A stretch of DNA of 64,000 bases, from contig JAPVLO010000083.1 of NCBI GenBank assembly GCA_027257055.1, positions 1,240,001 through 1,304,000 on the forward strand. The letters run 5' to 3'. The DNA comes from Cephalopachus bancanus. Lineage: Eukaryota > Chordata > Mammalia > Primates > Tarsiidae. Positions 58,822 through 64,000 of the stretch are shown here, in pieces. The notes below the pieces were generated by a model. The model ran no database searches and was not told the DNA's origin. It saw only the letters and a list, made by a program, of their open reading frames with translations. The position numbers were made by a program, and so were the translations under genes. Each line of letters opens with the position of its first letter. Positions within the stretch are counted from its first letter, which is position 1.

Positions 58822-60310
58822 TTGTGTAGATTTTTCTTTCTCTCCCCCTTTCCCTTCCCTTCTTTAATTCTGTTTTTCAGGGAAGGTGGGATTGCTTTTT
58901 TTTCATTGTATAATCTCCTGTTCTTCCTTATGAGGGTCCTCTGGCTCTGTTCACTTTTGAGGTTGGTGGGCTGCGGGCTGTACTTTTTGCAGTTTTGAGG
59001 TTTAATTGAGGGGTAAGCTATGATTCAGAATCTATATGCTGATTCCAGCATCCACCAACAGGTGTATGAGCACACTGGAACCTATTTCCCACTGCCTTAC
59101 AATCTGTCTGTGCAGTGGTATGTAGGTTTGGTCCCTGGATCAAAAGGAGATACAAAAGAGGAAAATAATGGAGGAGGGGGGGTCAATAGGAAGTTAGAAA
59201 GAGAGAAGAGTGAGAGAGAAAACAGACATACATACCAACTAACAGGTGAAAAAGAGACACAAGGCCGGAGAGAAGTGAAAAAAACCACAGAAAATTCCTT
59301 AAAGAATACTGGTAGCTACACAGAGACAGACCAATAAAATCATGAAACAGATAGTGTAAGTCAGAAAGCAAACAAAAGTGAGCAAAACATACAGTCAGAA
59401 TGATAAAATCAAAATCAAAATAAGAGATCAGACTAACTCTGGAATCTTTCCTGAGTGTCTAAAGTCATTTCAGCTCTGATCTCCAGCATCTCCCCTTTGT
59501 TTTTGTGGCAGGCAGCTAGCCTGCTGCCTGGGAGTTCTGCGATGCTTAGTTGTCTCTGTCTGTTCAGCGTAGGGGAGGGGCTTTGTCTTCTGTTTAACGA
59601 TGTTACCTTAGGAACCGAGGTGGAGGCTCTGATAGGTGGGTGTGGCAATGCAAATCTGCCTGGAGAATGACTGAGGTGGCAGCTTCACTTTCAGGGATCT
59701 TTTCTCTCCACTCATCTGGGTCTCTGGGCAAGAGGCACTGGGGATCAGCTTCACAGCTGGGTGCTGGATCCGGGTGTCACCAGCAGGCTGGGGTGGAGAA
59801 GAGGATCGGGCGTTCCCTCCTCTGGAGCTGGGAGCCTCTGATCAGCATCTTACACAAGTTTGGGGTTCTGTTCCCTTACACAAGGTTGGAGTCATGCGCT
59901 GAGTGCCTCAGCCAGGGTGGGCCCAGGGCTCTAGAGCTCCAAAGCTCCAAAGGGAAGGCAGTGGCCCTGGGTTCTCACAGGGTACTTCAGTCAGAAATGG
60001 AACTGTTATTTCTGACAGCTTGGTGCTGGGTGCTGGGTGAGATGATGTAGCCAGGGAGGAGCCAAGACCCAGGACTCCTGCACAGGCAGGAGTCACAAAT
60101 AGTGGAGCAGCAGCAGCTGGGGGGGGGGAGCCACAATATCTGGCCCTGCGTGGGACCAAAGGTTCCCGGGCCGCCAGTGCGGCTGGCGGTAGGCAGGGGG
60201 CTGCGGGAAGAAAAGTAAGAGTAAGAAAAGTAAGAGTCTTTTTGGGAACTCATGTTCAGAGAGTCTCACAAATCCACCTATGCCATCGCCATCTTACCGG
60301 AACTGCCTCC
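58822..60310 (-). promoter_or_regulatory. L1 5' UTR (internal promoter region)
   Basis: About 1.49 kb of L1-specific leader upstream of ORF1, GC-richer than the rest of the element with a G10 run at 60120-60129. In active L1s this region holds the sense promoter. I infer its extent from the ORF1 start and the TSD. No CpG or expression data can be judged here. Confidence 0.75.
60288..60295 (-). promoter_or_regulatory. YY1-like site at the L1 5' end
   Basis: AAGATGGC on the - strand, 16-23 nt from the element's 5' end. In human L1 a YY1 site at about this place fixes the transcription start; the same role here is inferred. Confidence 0.6.
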
Positions 60311-60475
60311 GACCAGCATTATTTTTAAGTATCATATTAGAAAACTTACTTGGTGTAAAGAAAATTTAATATTATGGCACTTATTTTGCCAAAATTGTAT
60401 TATTTAATCAATTTAAATGATTTGTTTATGCATATAACATTCTTCTATTTCAGAATAGCCAAATGACCTTTTCCT

Positions 60476-61463
60476 TGTATTATAAATATTATTTATTTTA
60501 ATGATGTGGGGTACAATTCAGGATTAGATAATAAATGATTATTGTACAGGTAAAGTTTGGACCTCCTTTGGTCCCCTCTTCACCTGGATGAGATCAGTTA
60601 CCCTTATTGATGCTATGTGCCCCCGCCCTCTACTGGCAGTGTCCTACTACTACCAATCCCGTTCTTATAGTATTATGATAAATGTTCAGGGTCCGCTTAT
60701 GAGTGAAAGCAAGTGGTACTCAGTGCTTTGTTTCTGCAATAGATCACTCAGTATTATACACTCTAAATCCATTCACATTACTATGAAGTCCATATGTCTG
60801 TCCTTCTTTATGGCTGCATAATATTCCATCATGCATATGTACCACATTTTTTTATTCAGTTCACTTTCAATGGGCAGCATGGTTGGTTCCATATTTTTTG
60901 CTATTGTGAATAATGCTGCAATAAACATGCATGTGCAGGTATCTTTTTTATAGAATGATTTGAGTTCTTCTGAGTATATTCCCAGAAGGTTCTTCTGAGT
61001 ATATTCCCAGAAGGGAGATTGCTGGGTAGTACAGAAGGTCTATTTTTAGATCTTTTAGGAAATGCCACACTGTTTTCCTCAGAGCTTGTACTAGTTTACA
61101 GTCCCACCAACAGTGTAAAAGTGTTTTCTTTTCCTGCATCCTCTTCAGTGTCTGTTGTTTTTCTGAGTTATTGATGATGGCTATCCTGACTGGAGTTAGG
61201 TGGTATCTCAGGTTTTAATTTGCTTTTCTTTGATGGTTAGTGAGAATGAGCATTTTTTCATGTAACTGTTAGCTGCTTGTGTGTCTTCTTTTGAGAAGTT
61301 GCTATTCATATCTTTTGCCCACTATTTAATGGGACTGTTTATTTATTCCTAACATTATGTTTGAGTTTCTTGTATATCCTGGATGTTAGGTCTTTGTCAG
61401 ATATGCAGTTGGTAAATATTTTTTTCCCCATTATGTGGGCTGTCTTCCTGCTCTCTTGGTGGG
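60476..61463 (-). mobile_element. Truncated L1 with variant 3' UTR, antisense
   Basis: ATGTGGGGTACAATTCAGGA at 60504, a ~45-bp extra segment (TAAAGTTTGGACCTCCTTTG onward, 60552), then ORF2 C-terminus. A 25-bp tandem duplication lies at 60964-61013. Stops at CTGCTCTCTTGGTGG, where another L1 begins. Confidence 0.92.
60964..61013. repeat. 25-bp tandem duplication inside L1
   Basis: Two head-to-tail copies beginning GTTCTTCTGAGTATATTCCC at 60964-60988 and 60989-61013. Only one copy is expected in ORF2. Confidence 0.95.
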
Positions 61464-64000
61464 TTTTTTTTATTTTAAAGATGTGGGGTACAATTCAGTG
61501 TTAGGTATACAAACGGCTACTGTATAGGTAAAGGTTGGGCCTCACTTTGGTCCCCACTTCACCTGGTTTGAGTTCAGGTACCCTTATTGATGAAGTGTGC
61601 CCCACACCCTCCCCTGGCAGTTTCCCACTACTGCCAATCCCTTTCTTGTAGTATTATGATAATCCCTGCTTGCTTGATTATGGTAATCATTCAGGGTCTG
61701 CTTATGAGTGAGAACATGTGGTACTCAGTTCTTTTTCTGTGATAGATCATCAGTATTATAGACTCTAAGTTCATCCAAGTTGCTGCAAAGTTCATAATTT
61801 TGTCCTGCTTTATGGCTGCATAATATTCCATCATGTATGTGTACCACATTTTTTAATCCAGTCCTCTTTCAGTGGGCAGCATAGTTCCATGTTTTTGCTA
61901 TTGTAAATAATTCTGCAATAAACATGTGTGTGCAGTTATGGTATCTTTTTTACAGAGTGATTTGAATTCCTCTGAGTATATTCCCAGAAGGAAGATTGTG
62001 GGGTCGTATGGAAGGTCAATCTTTAGATCTTTTAGGAATTGCCAAACTGTTTTCCAGAGAGGTTGTACTAGATAACACTGCCACAACAGTGTAGAAGTGC
62101 TCTCCTTCACCCACCTCCTCTCCAGCATCTGTTGTTTTTTGAGTTATTGCTGATGGCCGTCCTGACTGGAGTTAGGTGGTATCTCAGTGTGGTTTTAATT
62201 TGCATTTCTTTAATGACTAGTGAGACTGAGCATTTTTTAATGTATCTGTTGGCTGTTCATATGTCTTCTTTTGAAAAGTGTATATTCATTGTTTGCCCAC
62301 TTTTTAATAGGGCTGTTTGTTTTTTTCTTTTTGGCACATTTGATTTCCTTGTAGATCCTGGATGTTAGGCGTTTGTCAGATACACAGTTAGCAAATATTT
62401 TTTCCTAGTCTGTGGGCTGTCTCCCTGCTCGCTTGATGGTTTCCTTTGCTTTGCAGAAGGCTTTCAGTTTGATGAGGTCCCACTTGTCTATCTTATCTAT
62501 TATGGCATGGACATTGGGGTTTTAATCAAGAATTGATTGCCAGTTTCAATTTCCATAAGGGTGCCTCCTGCATTTTGTAAGGTTCTTATAGTTTAAGGTT
62601 TTACATTGAGGTCTTTGATTCACTTAAAGTTGATTCTTGTGTATGATGATAAGTAGGGGTCCTGTTTCCATCTTCTGCATGTGATCAGTCAGTTTTCCCA
62701 GCACCATTTACTGAATAGTTTCTCCTCGCTGAAGTGGTTGTTGGTGGAGTCTTTGTTGAAGATGAATTGGTTGAGAAATTGAGATTTTGCTTCCGGATTC
62801 TCAATCCTGTTCCATTGGTCTATATGCCTGGTCTTGTACCAGTATCAGGCTGTTTTGATTATTGTAGCCTCACAGTAAAGTTTAAAGTCTGGAAGTGTGA
62901 TACCTCCCACTTTATTTCTTTTGGTAAGGATTGTTTTGGCTATTTGTGACCATTTATGTTTCCATATGAATTTCTGTATTGTCCTTTCCAGGTCTGACAA
63001 GAATGATGTTAAGTAATTTAGTGGGCATTTCATTGACTGTAGGTTGTGCTTTGTATGATGGACATCTTAACAATGTTGATTTTTCCTATCCAAGAGCATG
63101 GAATATTTTCCCATTGGTTTGTGTCTTTGATTTCTTTGAGCAGTGTTTTGTAGTTTTTGTTGTAAAGGTCTCATGTCTCTGGTTAGGAAGATGCTGTGAT
63201 ATTTTGATTTTTTGTGGCTATTGTGAGTGGGATTGTGCTTTTTATTTGATTTTCTGCCTGTTTGTTGTTACATAAGAATGCAACTGTCGTTTGCATGTTT
63301 ATTTTATACCCTGAGACTTTGCAAAAGTCCTTTATCAGTACAAGGAGGTTTTTGACAGATTATTTTGGGTTTTCAAGGTATAGGATCATATTGTCAGCAA
63401 AGAGGGATACTTAACTTCCCATTTGGATACCCCTGATTTCTTTCTTTTGTCTGATGCGCTAGCTAGGACTTTCAACAGTATGCTGAACAGGGGGTGACAG
63501 TGAACAACCTTGTCTTGTTTGAGTTTTCAGGGGAAACACTTCTAGTCTCTGTTCGTTTAACAATATGTGACTGTGGGTTGATCGAAGATGGCTCTTATTA
63601 TTTTGAGGTATGTTCCATCTTTGTGTAGATATTCAGGGGTTTTTACCAAGAAGGGATGCTGGATTTTATCAGAAGGTTTTTCTGCATCTAATGATGTGAT
63701 CATGTTTCTTGTTTTTAGATCTGTTGGTGAATTTAATTACATTTATGGCCTTGTGGATGACGAACCAGCCCTGTATCCTGGGGGTGAAGCCTACTTGGTC
63801 CTGGTGGATGATTTTTGATATGTGTTGTTGCGTCTGATTTGCTAGAATCTTGTTGAGAATTATTACATCTATGTTCATCAGGGATATTGGCCTGTAGTTC
63901 TCTTTCTTTGTTGGATCTTTACCTGGTTTGACTTTAATGTGATGTTAGCATCCTAAAATGATTGGGCAGTGTTATGTCTTTCTCGATTATCTTGAATACT
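61464..64000 (-). mobile_element. L1 with variant 3' UTR, running off the window
   Basis: Starts with a T-rich tail and AGATGTGGGGTACAATTCAG (61480), has the same extra 3'-UTR segment (TAAAGGTTGGGCCTCACTTT, 61529) as its neighbour, then ORF2 upstream through the reverse transcriptase to the window end. The palm box reads FADN near 63398 (second Asp to Asn). Pieces include DLPYDPTIFLLGIYSEEF (61898-62128) and [20 protein letters not shown] (63669-63878). Inactive. Confidence 0.93.

Larger units (their letters stand above)
53743..60310 (-). mobile_element. Near full-length 6.57-kb L1, antisense
   Basis: The element has all parts in order on the - strand: a long GC-rich 5' UTR, ORF1, a 137-bp spacer, ORF2, a 3' UTR and an A-rich tail. 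Ten-bp flanks GACCAACATT (53733-53742) and GACCAGCATT (60311-60320) differ by one base. The left flank copy overlaps the TSD of the previous L1, so this L1 landed right at that border. Stops in ORF1 and frameshifts in ORF2 make it inactive. Confidence 0.95.

Overview
This window looks like a gene-poor stretch of a primate nuclear genome. The sequence holds dimeric 7SL-derived Alu SINEs in every stage of decay, many LINE-1 (L1) copies, L2 and MIR relics, MER5-type hAT elements, MaLR/ERVL solo LTRs and dinucleotide microsatellites. Two traits suggest a strepsirrhine (lemur/loris group) rather than a monkey or ape; this is inference from memory of the families, not a database result. The younger L1s share a 3' end with the motif GTGGGGTACAATTCAGG followed by GGTATACAAATG. 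The younger Alus carry TTTTTTGATTTATTGTAGAG in the middle and end GGCTGAGCCACTGAGCCCGGC. No intact host protein-coding gene, tRNA, rRNA or CRISPR array was found. Almost all open frames come from L1 ORF2/ORF1, Alu or CA repeats.

Layout. 1-11 kb: broken L1s of several ages, including a young L1 nested in an older one with a 13-bp target-site duplication (TSD), plus L2 and Alu. 11-20 kb: mostly unique sequence with MIR, MER5-like, Alu and a MaLR LTR. 20-23.4 kb: old and young L1 pieces, a short retrocopied 3' UTR, and a MER5 element split by an Alu. 23.4-26.3 kb: the most repeat-free part, AT-rich with homeodomain-like sites. 26.3-31.5 kb: old L1-like sequence split by a hAT element, an ERVL-type LTR, L2, MIRs (one broken by an older insert) and Alus. 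31.56-37.15 kb: a ferritin light chain (FTL) retrocopy whose two halves are separated by a 4.68-kb L1. 37-43.5 kb: Alus, L2, MaLR LTR, MIR and MER5 elements in unique sequence. 43.5-52.7 kb: L1 fragments (one only 52 bp long but with a 15-bp TSD), L2 and a Z-DNA-prone repeat. 52.7-64 kb: an L1 cluster: a truncated L1, a near-complete 6.57-kb L1 inserted in that element's own flank, then two further L1s of a shared 3'-UTR variant, the last running off the window.

The elements do not work together as a system. The value of the window is as a dated stack of insertions: several events can be ordered because one element interrupts another and leaves a recognisable TSD. The FTL relic still shows the outline of the iron-responsive element hairpin in its 5' UTR. 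Local rearrangements inside L1s (a 70-bp inverted duplication, a 56-bp duplicated patch, a 25-bp tandem copy) are the less ordinary signals. I see no convincing new biological system.
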